Of a stretch of DNA of 64,000 nt, positions 17,400 to 25,609 are shown in pieces (position 1 is the first letter of the stretch; each line of letters opens with the position of its first letter). The stretch lies in NCBI GenBank assembly GCA_965223125.1, contig OZ244984.1, positions 1,240,001 through 1,304,000 on the forward strand, read 5' to 3'. The DNA comes from Pacificispira sp965223125. GTDB lineage: Bacteria; Pseudomonadota; Alphaproteobacteria; UBA8366; Aestuariispiraceae. The notes beneath the pieces were generated by a model that did no database searches, was not told the origin of the DNA, and worked only from the letters and a program-made list of their open reading frames with translations. Made by a program: the position numbers and the translations under genes.

Positions 17400-18983
17400 A
17401 TGCCCGCCACACTCAAAGGCAATGTTGTCGACTATATTTTCGATGGCCTGGACGACGAGGTCCTTGCCAAGCCCTGTCTAATTGCGGATGGGCGCGCGCA
17501 CAGCTATGGCGACCTTCTGGAGCATATCGACCGCGCCGGGGATATTCTCCGCAGCCTCGGCGCCCATCCAGGCGACCGGATTATGCTGTGTATGCGCGAC
17601 GGGCTGGATTTCCCGGCCTTCTTCTTCGGCGCGATCAAAGAGGGCATCATCCCAGTCCCGCTCAATACCTATCTCACGACGAAGGATTACATCTATTACT
17701 TGAACGACAGCGGCTCACGGGTGCTGCTAGTCGAAGCGGATATCTTCGAGGCAATGCTCCCCGCCATCGGCGAGTTGCGGAACAACCCGGCCATCATGAC
17801 CGTCCGGGGCCGGATCGACGGGTATTCCTGTCTCGACGACCGGCGGGCCGATCCTACAGAGCCTCGCGGTACCTTCAATTGCGCACCTGATGACACCGCT
17901 TTTTGGCTCTACAGTTCCGGTAGCACCGGCAGCCCGAAGGGGGTCGTGCACACCCATCAGCATATGTTCTCGGCTTGCGAACTCTTCGGGCTTCCGATGC
18001 AGGGCATTTGCCAAGGCGATGTCATCCTGTGTCCGCCGAAGATGTTCTTCGCCTATGGCTTAGGCAATCAGGTCTATTTCCCGCTGAAGGCTAAGGCGAC
18101 AACGGTCTGTACTAGCGCACCGATCAAACCAGAAAGTGTTTGGCGGGAATGGATCACGCATCGCCCGACCGTCTTCATGGGTGTCCCAACCCTATTCTCT
18201 GGCATGATTGCCTATGCCGAGGAGCATCTGAGCGCGGCCGAGATCGCCGAGGCATGTTCCCGAACGCGGTTTTGCGTCAGCGGTGGCGAAGTCCTTCCGC
18301 CGACCCTGCTCAACCGCTGGCGGACACTGACCGGCCTAGACATCCTGGACGGCGTCGGCACGACCGAGATGACGCATATGTTCATCGTCAACCGGCCCGG
18401 TGCGGTCGTCCCCGGTTCCTGCGGCAAGCCCGTACCCGGGTTTGAGGCCGTGCTGCTGGGCGAGGACGGCAAACCCGTTTCGCAAGGCGAGATTGGCAGC
18501 CTGTTCGCCAAAGGCCCGACCGCGGCGCTGGAGTACTGGAACAAGCCGGAGAAGACGGCGGAGACAATGCGCGACGGCGGCGTCTTCACCGGCGACAAAT
18601 ATTACCAGGATACCGAAGGAAATCTGTTCTACGTCGGGCGCGGCGACGACATGCTGCGGATCGGAGCGATCTGGGTCTCGCCTACGGAAATCGAAAACAT
18701 TATCACCGAGCATAGCGTCGTACAGGAATGTGCGATCGTCGGCGCACCGAACGCCGACGGTCTCGTTCGTCCCGCCGCCTACGTCGTGCTGCGCAAGACC
18801 GGGGAAGGGGTGTGCGCCTCCGCGGCCCTCGCGGAAGAGATCAAGGATTACGTCAAGAGCAAGCTACCCCGCTTCAAATGCCCAGCCCGGTTCGAATTCG
18901 TACCTGACCTGCCGAAGACGGCAACAGGCAAGATCCAGCGCTTCCGACTGCGGGAACTGAGTTCAAAAATCGGGGCCGCGTAA
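17400..18983 (+). CDS. Aromatic acid-CoA ligase (benzoate-CoA ligase family)
   Basis: This 527-residue adenylate-forming enzyme would activate a carboxylic acid to its CoA thioester using ATP. Motifs are WLYSSGSTGSPKGVVHTH (phosphate-binding loop), DGVGTTEMTHMF (A5) and GDKYYQDTEGNLFYVGRGDDMLRIG (A7/A8 hinge), with the C-terminal Lys in KTATGKIQRFRL. The overall pattern is that of benzoate-CoA ligases. GGGAGGAG lies eight bases before ATG 17400. It is the first gene of the rightward operon, so activation and uptake are co-transcribed. The aromatic substrate is unknown. Confidence 0.88.
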   Translation: MPATLKGNVVDYIFDGLDDEVLAKPCLIADGRAHSYGDLLEHIDRAGDILRSLGAHPGDRIMLCMRDGLDFPAFFFGAIKEGIIPVPLNTYLTTKDYIYYLNDSGSRVLLVEADIFEAMLPAIGELRNNPAIMTVRGRIDGYSCLDDRRADPTEPRGTFNCAPDDTAFWLYSSGSTGSPKGVVHTHQHMFSACELFGLPMQGICQGDVILCPPKMFFAYGLGNQVYFPLKAKATTVCTSAPIKPESVWREWITHRPTVFMGVPTLFSGMIAYAEEHLSAAEIAEACSRTRFCVSGGEVLPPTLLNRWRTLTGLDILDGVGTTEMTHMFIVNRPGAVVPGSCGKPVPGFEAVLLGEDGKPVSQGEIGSLFAKGPTAALEYWNKPEKTAETMRDGGVFTGDKYYQDTEGNLFYVGRGDDMLRIGAIWVSPTEIENIITEHSVVQECAIVGAPNADGLVRPAAYVVLRKTGEGVCASAALAEEIKDYVKSKLPRFKCPARFEFVPDLPKTATGKIQRFRLRELSSKIGAA

Positions 18984-19042
18984 TAGCGCAGATTGACGAA
19001 TACCGTCTCACAAGAATGAGCCGGAAGTGGTGTCCGACGGAT

Positions 19043-19056
19043 GACCCAAGCGGGTC
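19043..19056 (+). other. Small hairpin between ligase and binding-protein genes
   Basis: GACCC-AAGC-GGGTC, with no T-run after it. It may tune mRNA stability. Functional relevance is uncertain. Confidence 0.3.
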
Positions 19057-19098
19057 GACGATGGAAGAGTGCTGACTAAAAACCCAAGGGAGGAAGAA

Positions 19099-20283
19099 AT
19101 GTTCACAATCTCAAGACGCGGTTTTCTCGCGGCGGGCTCCGTGGCCGCCGCTGGGAGTATCATTCCGAATGTGTATCCGGCCTGGGCGGCGACGCCGCTC
19201 AAGCTAGGCCTGATTTTACCCTTTTCGTCCGTCTATGCGAAACTGGGTGAAGAGATCGCCCAAGGTCTAGAACTCGCCTTGGCCGAGGAAGGAGGCACGG
19301 TTGCCGGTCGCTCCATAGAAGTGATCAAACATGACACCGAAGTCAATCCGAAGACGGCGATTCAGGGTGCCAATCGTTTGGTGAAGCAGGAAGCCGTCGA
19401 CTTTCTCGTCGGTCCGGTTTCCAGCGCCGTCGCGGCAGCCATTCGCAATGTCGCGCATAACGGACGTACGCATCTGATCGTCGCCAATGCTGGCCATGAC
19501 GGGCTGTCGCAGGGCCTGTGCTCGCCCTTCATTTACCGAACCTCCTTCTCCAACTGGCAGGTTAGCGCGCCGATGGGCACCTGGATGTACAAGCAAGGCA
19601 TCCGCCGTGTGATGCTGGCGGCGTCGAATTATGCCGGCGGCACACTTATGCTGAAGCATTTCTCCGAGAGTTTCCAGGAGGCGGGCGGCGAGATCGCTGG
19701 CGAGGTTCTGCCGGACCTCAAGGAGATCCAATATGCGCCATTCCTGGAGCAGATCCGCAATTCCGGTGCCGAGGCAGTGTTCTGCTTCTTTGCCGGCAAC
19801 GCTGCGGTGGAATTTGTCAAGCAGTACAGCCAGTTCGGCCTTCACGGTAATATCCCGCTTTACGGATGCGGTTTCCTGACGACCAGTGACGTCCGCCCGG
19901 CTCAAGGCGAGGCCTCCGAGGGCATTCGAACTACCCTTCACTATGCGGAAACCCTGGACAATCCGCAGAACACCGCCTTTCGGCAGGCTTTTCAGGACCG
20001 TTACGGCTCGGCACCGTCGCTTTATGCGGTTCAAGGCTACGACAGTGGCCGGGCGATCGTCGAGGCGCTTAAGACCACCGACGGCAACACCGAGGACAAA
20101 GAAGCTCTGTCCCGTGCTCTGGACGGTATCGCACTGGATAGCCCGCGTGGCCGAATGGCCTTCAGCCGGAACCACGATCCGGTGCAGGACATTTACGTCC
20201 TGGAGGTGCAGAACGGCCAGAATGTTGTGATCGACACGGCCGCCAAGAGCCTGACAACCCCGACCACCGACTGCACGCTCTGA
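19099..20283 (+). CDS. ABC transporter substrate-binding protein (Leu/Ile/Val or aromatic acid type)
   Basis: This 394-residue periplasmic binding protein has a twin-arginine signal: MFTISRRGFLAAGSV, then AAAGSIIPNVYPAWAA with a probable cleavage after AWA. The mature part begins TPLKLGLILPFSSVYAKLGEEIAQGLELAL, the usual start of type-1 branched-chain amino acid-like binding proteins, which also bind benzoate and other aromatic acids. GGGAGG lies nine bases before ATG 19099. A longer frame from 19069 lacks a good ribosome site and would bury the signal. It delivers substrate to the permeases encoded downstream. Confidence 0.9.
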   Translation: MFTISRRGFLAAGSVAAAGSIIPNVYPAWAATPLKLGLILPFSSVYAKLGEEIAQGLELALAEEGGTVAGRSIEVIKHDTEVNPKTAIQGANRLVKQEAVDFLVGPVSSAVAAAIRNVAHNGRTHLIVANAGHDGLSQGLCSPFIYRTSFSNWQVSAPMGTWMYKQGIRRVMLAASNYAGGTLMLKHFSESFQEAGGEIAGEVLPDLKEIQYAPFLEQIRNSGAEAVFCFFAGNAAVEFVKQYSQFGLHGNIPLYGCGFLTTSDVRPAQGEASEGIRTTLHYAETLDNPQNTAFRQAFQDRYGSAPSLYAVQGYDSGRAIVEALKTTDGNTEDKEALSRALDGIALDSPRGRMAFSRNHDPVQDIYVLEVQNGQNVVIDTAAKSLTTPTTDCTL

Positions 20284-20296
20284 TACAGGCGGAAAC

Positions 20297-20336
20297 CGGC
20301 CGCTCTCCCACTGTGTTAGGAGGGGGAGAGCGGCCG
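20297..20336 (+). other. Strong intra-operon hairpin after the binding-protein gene
   Basis: A perfect 13-bp inverted repeat, CGGCCGCTCTCCC and GGGAGAGCGGCCG, surrounds a 14-base loop between the binding-protein and permease genes. There is no T-run. Hairpins at this position in ABC operons commonly protect the upstream message so that the binding protein is made in excess over membrane components. Confidence 0.75.
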
Positions 20337-20368
20337 AATGTCTTCAATTCCGGTGAGGGGTTTTCCAG

Positions 20369-21250
20369 ATGGATGAGTTTCTCGTTTCGGCCTGTGTCCA
20401 GGTCTTGAACGGATTTCAGCTCGGCTTTCTCTATTTCATGTTCGCGATTGGACTGTCCCTGATCCTGGGCGTTATGGGTGTCGTTAATCTGGCGCACGGC
20501 AGCTTCTATATGCTGGGCGCCTATCTCTTCTATGCGGGCCTGCAGGCCGGCATCCCACCAATCCTAAGCGTGCTGGCCGCATTAGCCGCCATCGTCGCGC
20601 TGTCGACAGCATCCGAGAAAACGATCTTCCGTTCTCTGCGCGACCGCAGCCATCTGGACCAAGTGCTACTGACCTATGGTCTAATCCTGATCGCCAACGA
20701 AGTGATCACCATGGTCTGGGGCCCGACCATCCGTTCTATCGACATCCCCGACGCCCTGTCCGGCAGCGTCTCAATCGGCTTCGACCGCGAATATCCGCTC
20801 TACCGGCTACTTGTCTCCGTTGTGGGGATCGTTGTCGGAATCAGCGTTTGGCTGCTGCTGTCCTTTACCCGAATCGGTATCCAGGTCCGCGCTGGCGTCT
20901 TCGACCGCGAGATGACCTCGGCGCTGGGCGTCGACGTCAACCTCGTCTCCCTGCTTGTCTTCGGTTTCGGCATCGTGCTGGCGGCCTTCGCGGGCATCGT
21001 CGCAGCGCCGATCCTGTCATTGTATCCCGGCATGGGCGAGACTATCCTGATCCCGGCGATCATGGTCGTCATCCTGGGCGGGCTCGGCTCGCTAAAGGGT
21101 GCCTTTGTTGCCAGCATCCTCGTCGGCATGGTGGAAACAATTGGTCGAGTAACTCTGCCCGAACTCAGCAATGTCGTGATCTATCTGGTTGTGGCCGCAA
21201 TCCTGTATTTGCGGCCCGAAGGCCTCTTCGGCGCGAGGATCAGCAAATGA
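20369..21250 (+). CDS. ABC permease, LivH type
   Basis: This 293-residue inner-membrane permease has about eight hydrophobic segments. It shows GLSLILGVMGVVNLAHGSFYMLGAY near the N-terminus and IMVVILGGLGSLKGAFVASILVG near the C-terminus, both conserved in LivH. Its stop codon overlaps the start of the livM-like gene (ATGA). Together they form the channel of the importer in this cluster. Confidence 0.92.
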   Translation: MDEFLVSACVQVLNGFQLGFLYFMFAIGLSLILGVMGVVNLAHGSFYMLGAYLFYAGLQAGIPPILSVLAALAAIVALSTASEKTIFRSLRDRSHLDQVLLTYGLILIANEVITMVWGPTIRSIDIPDALSGSVSIGFDREYPLYRLLVSVVGIVVGISVWLLLSFTRIGIQVRAGVFDREMTSALGVDVNLVSLLVFGFGIVLAAFAGIVAAPILSLYPGMGETILIPAIMVVILGGLGSLKGAFVASILVGMVETIGRVTLPELSNVVIYLVVAAILYLRPEGLFGARISK

Positions 21251-22215
21251 ACTCCCCTCGATATCTCATCCCAGGCGGGGCGCTCACCGTCCTGATCGTC
21301 CTGCCGTTTCTTGTCTCGCCATTTCACATGGACTTGGCGATCCGTATTCTGATCTTGGCACTGCTGGCGCTCAGCCTAGATTTACTTGTCGGCCATGCCA
21401 AGATGATTAGCCTGGGCCACGCAGCCTTCTTCGGCATCGGCGCCTATACCATGGCGCTTCTCGTCGATAAGGGTGGCATCGCGCCACTCTTCGCCGTGCC
21501 GTTATCCGTTCTCGGTGCGATGGTCGCCGCTGCATTGGTCGGCTTTCTGGCGGTGCGAACATGGGGCATCTATTTCGTGCTGATCACTCTCGCCTTCTCG
21601 CAGGCTTTTTACTATTTGGTCCATGATAGCACTTTCACAGGCGGCTCAGACGGGGTCGTGCTGATGGAGCGTGGCAGCTACGATCTCTTCGGCATCGCAA
21701 TTCTGAACCTGGACAACGAGCGGCAGTTCTACTTTTTCGTGCTGGCACTCATCGCCGCGTTCATAGCCTTTCTCTATGTCCTGATCCGCTCTCCCTTTGG
21801 ACAGATTGTCAAGGGGATCGGCTTGAACGCGCCCCGGCTGGAATCTGTAGGCTTCGACAGTAAGACCTATGCGCTGACAGCTTTCGTTATCGCGGGCGGT
21901 GGCGCCGGTCTTGCTGGATATCTATTCGCCTTGCATCAGATGTTCGCGGATCCGACGCTCCTGTCCTGGCACATGTCGGGGCAGATCCTCATCATGTTGG
22001 TGCTCGGCGGCAGCGGTACTCTCGTCGGCCCAGTTCTCGGCGCTGTGCTCATCACGCTGCTGGAAGAGTATCTCGGCACTTACACATCTAATTGGAAGTT
22101 CTTCCTTGGTATTATGCTTGTCCTCTTTGTCCTTAGGGTGCGTGGCGGCGCTTGGCCATGGATAGCTGCAAGGGCAGAGAACTTGAAACGACGTGACGGG
22201 GAGGCGCGGCCATGA
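21247..22215 (+). CDS. ABC permease, LivM type
   Basis: This 322-residue permease has LVGHAKMISLGHAAFFGIGAYTMALL and MLVLGGSGTLVGPVLGAVLI, which are LivM signatures. I set the start at ATG 21247, overlapping the livH stop. The longer open frame from 20848 is an out-of-frame reading of livH. Its 3' end overlaps the ATPase gene start (ATGA at 22212). Confidence 0.92.
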   Translation: MNSPRYLIPGGALTVLIVLPFLVSPFHMDLAIRILILALLALSLDLLVGHAKMISLGHAAFFGIGAYTMALLVDKGGIAPLFAVPLSVLGAMVAAALVGFLAVRTWGIYFVLITLAFSQAFYYLVHDSTFTGGSDGVVLMERGSYDLFGIAILNLDNERQFYFFVLALIAAFIAFLYVLIRSPFGQIVKGIGLNAPRLESVGFDSKTYALTAFVIAGGGAGLAGYLFALHQMFADPTLLSWHMSGQILIMLVLGGSGTLVGPVLGAVLITLLEEYLGTYTSNWKFFLGIMLVLFVLRVRGGAWPWIAARAENLKRRDGEARP

Positions 22216-22952
22216 GCGCAGTTCTCGTCGCCGATCGGCTGACCCGTCGCTACGGCGGGTTGACCGCAATAAATTCGGTCTGCTGGACGCTCGAGCAGGG
22301 GGAGATCCACGCGGTCATCGGGCCAAATGGGGCAGGTAAAACAACCTTCCTCAACCTCCTGTCCGGCGTTACTCGACCTGACGGCGGAACAATCGAGGTC
22401 GTGGGCAAACGGCTAGAGGGGAGACCCGCTCATGTCTTCGCCCGGCACGGCGTCGGTCGGTCCTTCCAGCGCACCAACATCTTCGATTCCATGACTGCAC
22501 AAGAGAATGTGAAGACCGCCGCTCTCGTGCATCTCGACCATGCCTTCCGTTTCGTGAAGCCCTTCGCCGCCTACCGTCGATTGGAGGAAGAAGCCGAACG
22601 CGCCCTATCCCTGGTCGGACTACAGGAACGTTGTCACGTTCAGGCACGCGCACTGAGTTACGGCGAACAGCGCATGCTGGAGATCGCTATGGTCCTTGCC
22701 ACCCGTCCATCTATCGTGCTGCTCGACGAACCGATGTCGGGTATCGGCTATGACGAGACACGCCGCGTCACCGAATTGATTGCCGGCCTGAAGCACGATC
22801 ATTCCATCATCCTTATCGAACACGATCTCAGCGCCGTCTTCTCGCTGGCAGATCGACTAACCGTACTTGTCAACGGGACGGTCGCCGCTTGCGGCTCGGT
22901 CGAAGAGGTCCGGGCCGACAAGGCGGTTCAAGAAGCCTATTTGGGAGAATAG
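22212..22952 (+). CDS. ABC ATPase, LivG type
   Basis: This 246-residue ATPase has Walker A GPNGAGKTTFLN, ALSYGEQRMLEIAMVLA as the signature segment, Walker B SIVLLDEPMSG and the switch His in ILIEHDLSAV. The signature has SYGEQ rather than LSGGQ, which is normal for LivG. It energises import together with the LivF-like partner that follows three bases later. Confidence 0.93.
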   Translation: MSAVLVADRLTRRYGGLTAINSVCWTLEQGEIHAVIGPNGAGKTTFLNLLSGVTRPDGGTIEVVGKRLEGRPAHVFARHGVGRSFQRTNIFDSMTAQENVKTAALVHLDHAFRFVKPFAAYRRLEEEAERALSLVGLQERCHVQARALSYGEQRMLEIAMVLATRPSIVLLDEPMSGIGYDETRRVTELIAGLKHDHSIILIEHDLSAVFSLADRLTVLVNGTVAACGSVEEVRADKAVQEAYLGE

Positions 22953-22955
22953 CCG

Positions 22956-23666
22956 GTGACGCTCCACGTCGATAACATCCATACCTCTTACGGGCATGTC
23001 AAAGTCCTGCATGGCGTGTCCCTGAAGATCGGAGAAGGCCAGATCGTAACCCTGCTCGGCCGCAATGGTATGGGCAAGACGACGACGATCCGCTCGATCA
23101 TGGGTTTGACCACGACCGCGCAAGGGGAAATCACCTTCCGGGGTACAGCGCTTACCGGCAAGACGCCTTACAGCATCGCGCGGTTAGGTATCGGCCTAGT
23201 GCCGGAAGGTCGACTCATTTTCCCGACACTAACGGTTGAGGAGAATCTGTTGCTCGCCCAGCGCAGCCTACCCGATGCCTCACCGAGTAAAGTCTGGAAG
23301 TTGGAGGATTGCTACCGACTTTTCCCCCGCCTGAGAGAGAGGCGAAACAATTGGGGCGACCATCTGTCGGGCGGGGAACAGCAGATGCTGGCGATCGCGC
23401 GCGCCATGATGCTGAACCCCAGCCTCTTGATTCTCGACGAAGCAACCGAGGGTCTAGCGCCGATCATCCGTCAAGAAGTCTGGAAGGGCATCAAGTCGAT
23501 CTGCAGCAGAGGAATTTCCGCCCTGGTTGTCGACAAACACTTGTCCGACCTAATGGCTATTGCTTCCTACAATTATATCTTGGAGAATGGGCGCGTTGTC
23601 TTTGACGGTACCACCGAGGCGCTACAATCCGACTTGGCAGTCCAATCACGATATCTCGGAGTCTAG
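22956..23666 (+). CDS. ABC ATPase, LivF type
   Basis: This 236-residue ATPase has Walker A GRNGMGKTTTIRSIMG, signature HLSGGEQQMLAIARAMM and Walker B SLLILDEATEGLAP. The sequence GLVPEGRLIFPTLTVEENL is typical of LivF. It starts with GTG three bases after the LivG-like stop. LivF ends the transporter block, and the TetR regulator follows 89 bases later on the same strand. Confidence 0.93.
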   Translation: MTLHVDNIHTSYGHVKVLHGVSLKIGEGQIVTLLGRNGMGKTTTIRSIMGLTTTAQGEITFRGTALTGKTPYSIARLGIGLVPEGRLIFPTLTVEENLLLAQRSLPDASPSKVWKLEDCYRLFPRLRERRNNWGDHLSGGEQQMLAIARAMMLNPSLLILDEATEGLAPIIRQEVWKGIKSICSRGISALVVDKHLSDLMAIASYNYILENGRVVFDGTTEALQSDLAVQSRYLGV

Positions 23667-23755
23667 GGAGAGCGGGTTGATTTTGATCTTTCGCTAGATA
23701 TACTCGCGCCCAAACAGTCGCAGATACCCTATATTTGAAAGAATTTGGCACGCAT

Positions 23756-24370
23756 ATGGCACCGAATGCGCCCAAGAAAACAACTCGCAAATCCATGGTG
23801 CGCCGAAATCAGATTTTACAATCCGCGATTGTCCTGTTCGATCAGCGCGGATATTCATCCACTTCCCTTGACGACATCGCAAAGGACGTCGGCTTTACGC
23901 GCGAGGGCGTCTACTATTATTTCAAGAACCGCTCTGAAATTCTCTACGAAATCATTGAACCTCAAAGTGCATCGCTGCTGTTCGGACTTAAGGAAATTGT
24001 AGAGGATGATGCATTGAGCTATGAGGAGAAACTGCGCGGCGCGGTGCGCAATCACCTCGCCCGGTTCGACCGCTACTGCTTGGAAATGACAGTCTGCCTG
24101 CGCGACGGTCTGGTTGATGTGGATTCCGACGTGCGTAAAAAGATGATGTTGTTCTGGAAACATTACGAAGCCATGTGGTGCGACCTAATTAAAGCAGGTC
24201 AGCATGAGGGCAGTTTCCGCGAGATCGGCGACCCTAAACTACTCGCATTTGGCATTCTCGGCATGTGTAACTGGATGGCCCGTTGGTATGATCAAGGCGG
24301 TCCATTTACGGTCGAAAAGATCATTGAATGCTTTTCTGAGTTGACTATCGGGGGCATAAAATCCCCATAG
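23756..24370 (+). CDS. TetR-family repressor of the catabolic island
   Basis: This 204-residue protein has an N-terminal TetR helix-turn-helix: RRNQILQSAIVLFDQRGYSS, then TSLDDIAKDVGFTREGVYYYFKNRSEILYEI. The C-terminal ligand domain is divergent, as is usual. ATG 23756 is preferred over a TTG at 23735. Proteins of this family in similar clusters sense aromatic acyl-CoAs and release the operator on binding. The two TTTAC-N6-GTAA palindromes in the divergent promoter are the best candidate operators. No such palindrome precedes this gene itself. Confidence 0.88.
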   Translation: MAPNAPKKTTRKSMVRRNQILQSAIVLFDQRGYSSTSLDDIAKDVGFTREGVYYYFKNRSEILYEIIEPQSASLLFGLKEIVEDDALSYEEKLRGAVRNHLARFDRYCLEMTVCLRDGLVDVDSDVRKKMMLFWKHYEAMWCDLIKAGQHEGSFREIGDPKLLAFGILGMCNWMARWYDQGGPFTVEKIIECFSELTIGGIKSP

Positions 24371-24712
24371 TTACAAAATGACTTTCCCCTGATGAGAATT
24401 TACATTTTCGTGCCAAGAGTCTGCAAGTTTGGACTGTATTGACTGCATAAAGGCTTTGGAAGGCTGCGTTCAGCGATCCTGGAACACGGCCTGAAAGCAA
24501 TATGGAGTAAAGGCCATACATCGGAATTGTGAAATATGTACAAGAATCCGTTCTTCGGGGTTTGCCTATTCTAAGACCCTTGGAGTCATGATTGTTGAGG
24601 TCATGTTATGTTCTTGAATGAAAGCTTTAGTGAGATTCAGCGTAAAAATTAGTGAAATCCGACAGATGACCCAAGAAATAATCCTCTGAATAAAGGATAC
24701 TTAAATCTCAGA
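24371..24712. other. Intergenic stretch with no recognisable content
   Basis: The 342 AT-rich bases between tetR and the end of the element B tnsC gene show no plausible gene, no transposon-end motif and no clear terminator. It is the junction between cargo and transposition module. Confidence 0.5.
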
Positions 24713-25609
24713 TCATGTTGAACCTCGCGCATTACTCCTTCGACTACCAGGCTTAACCCAATCAACCTTTTCCAGGAACGTGGTATCTATTTCCAGCTTT
24801 CCGGCTTCGACAGCCGCCCTCACAACCCTGCTGATTAATGCCGTCGTTTCTCCTGTCAGACCACCGGTCATAACGTGAACTTTATTGATGATCCGCGTCT
24901 CAAACCAGCCATCTGTCGGTTCATATCCTTTGCTTTTAATGAGCCTGATAATAAAGGTCGTGTAGTCTTTGCCTGCCTCCCATAATGGGAGCCGGTGGGG
25001 CTTAAATCGGTTTCCCAGCTGTTGGTCCGTTTGGAAAACCGATTCCGCACTTTTGGTGCCGATGACGACGACTGGGATCTGCAATTCATTGGTCAGATAC
25101 TTCAGGCCGTTCAGGAAGAGAGATTGCTGATCACGAGTCCCTTGGAGGAGGTTGTGAACCTCATCAACGATAATCATGCGCACCTTCAGTCGGGGAAATA
25201 GATCGACGATCTGTTGCTGCGAACGCGACCATGCCCAGCTTCTTTGTGTCGGTGCGTTAACCGCGCGCAGGAGATTGGAATACAGAATACTGAGGTTGGG
25301 TCCTGGCGGTGCCTGAATGTAGACGACAGGGTGTTCCGGCTCCTGCGGTTCGGGTGCAACACGTTTGATATGCTTGCCAGCAAAATACCGTGCGATAGAG
25401 GTTTTTCCATTGTTTGTGTCACCAACAATCAGACAGCAAGGTGGTCTGTGACTCTCAGGATGATCGATGAGCCATTGGAGATGCATAAGAGTTTCGGTCG
25501 CTACGGCATAGTCAATCCATACATCGCGTTCGATCGAAAGGTCCCTCGAGCCGAACAGGTCGACTCGAATTTTTTCCTTTTGGGCAGTTGAAGCCGATTG
25601 TTCTACCAT
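24713..25609 (-). CDS. tnsC: TnsC/TniB AAA+ regulator of element B
   Basis: This protein of about 298 residues is an AAA+ ATPase that links target selection to the transposase. Walker A is GDTNNGKTSIARYF, Walker B is RMIIVDEVHNLL, and NELQIPVVVIGTKSAESVFQ is the sensor-1 region. Its length is closer to TniB (about 300) than to Tn7 TnsC (about 550). ATG 25609 has a GGGAAGA six bases upstream. ATG 25624 is an alternative. Either overlaps the end of tnsB. In Tn7-like systems it receives the TniQ-marked target and excludes DNA already bound by TnsB (target immunity). Confidence 0.9.
   Translation of the reverse strand: MVEQSASTAQKEKIRVDLFGSRDLSIERDVWIDYAVATETLMHLQWLIDHPESHRPPCCLIVGDTNNGKTSIARYFAGKHIKRVAPEPQEPEHPVVYIQAPPGPNLSILYSNLLRAVNAPTQRSWAWSRSQQQIVDLFPRLKVRMIIVDEVHNLLQGTRDQQSLFLNGLKYLTNELQIPVVVIGTKSAESVFQTDQQLGNRFKPHRLPLWEAGKDYTTFIIRLIKSKGYEPTDGWFETRIINKVHVMTGGLTGETTALISRVVRAAVEAGKLEIDTTFLEKVDWVKPGSRRSNARGST

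Noticed and set aside
20848..21246. N-terminal extension of the livM-like frame
   Set aside because: It reads the livH-like gene out of frame. The true start ATG overlaps the livH stop at 21247.
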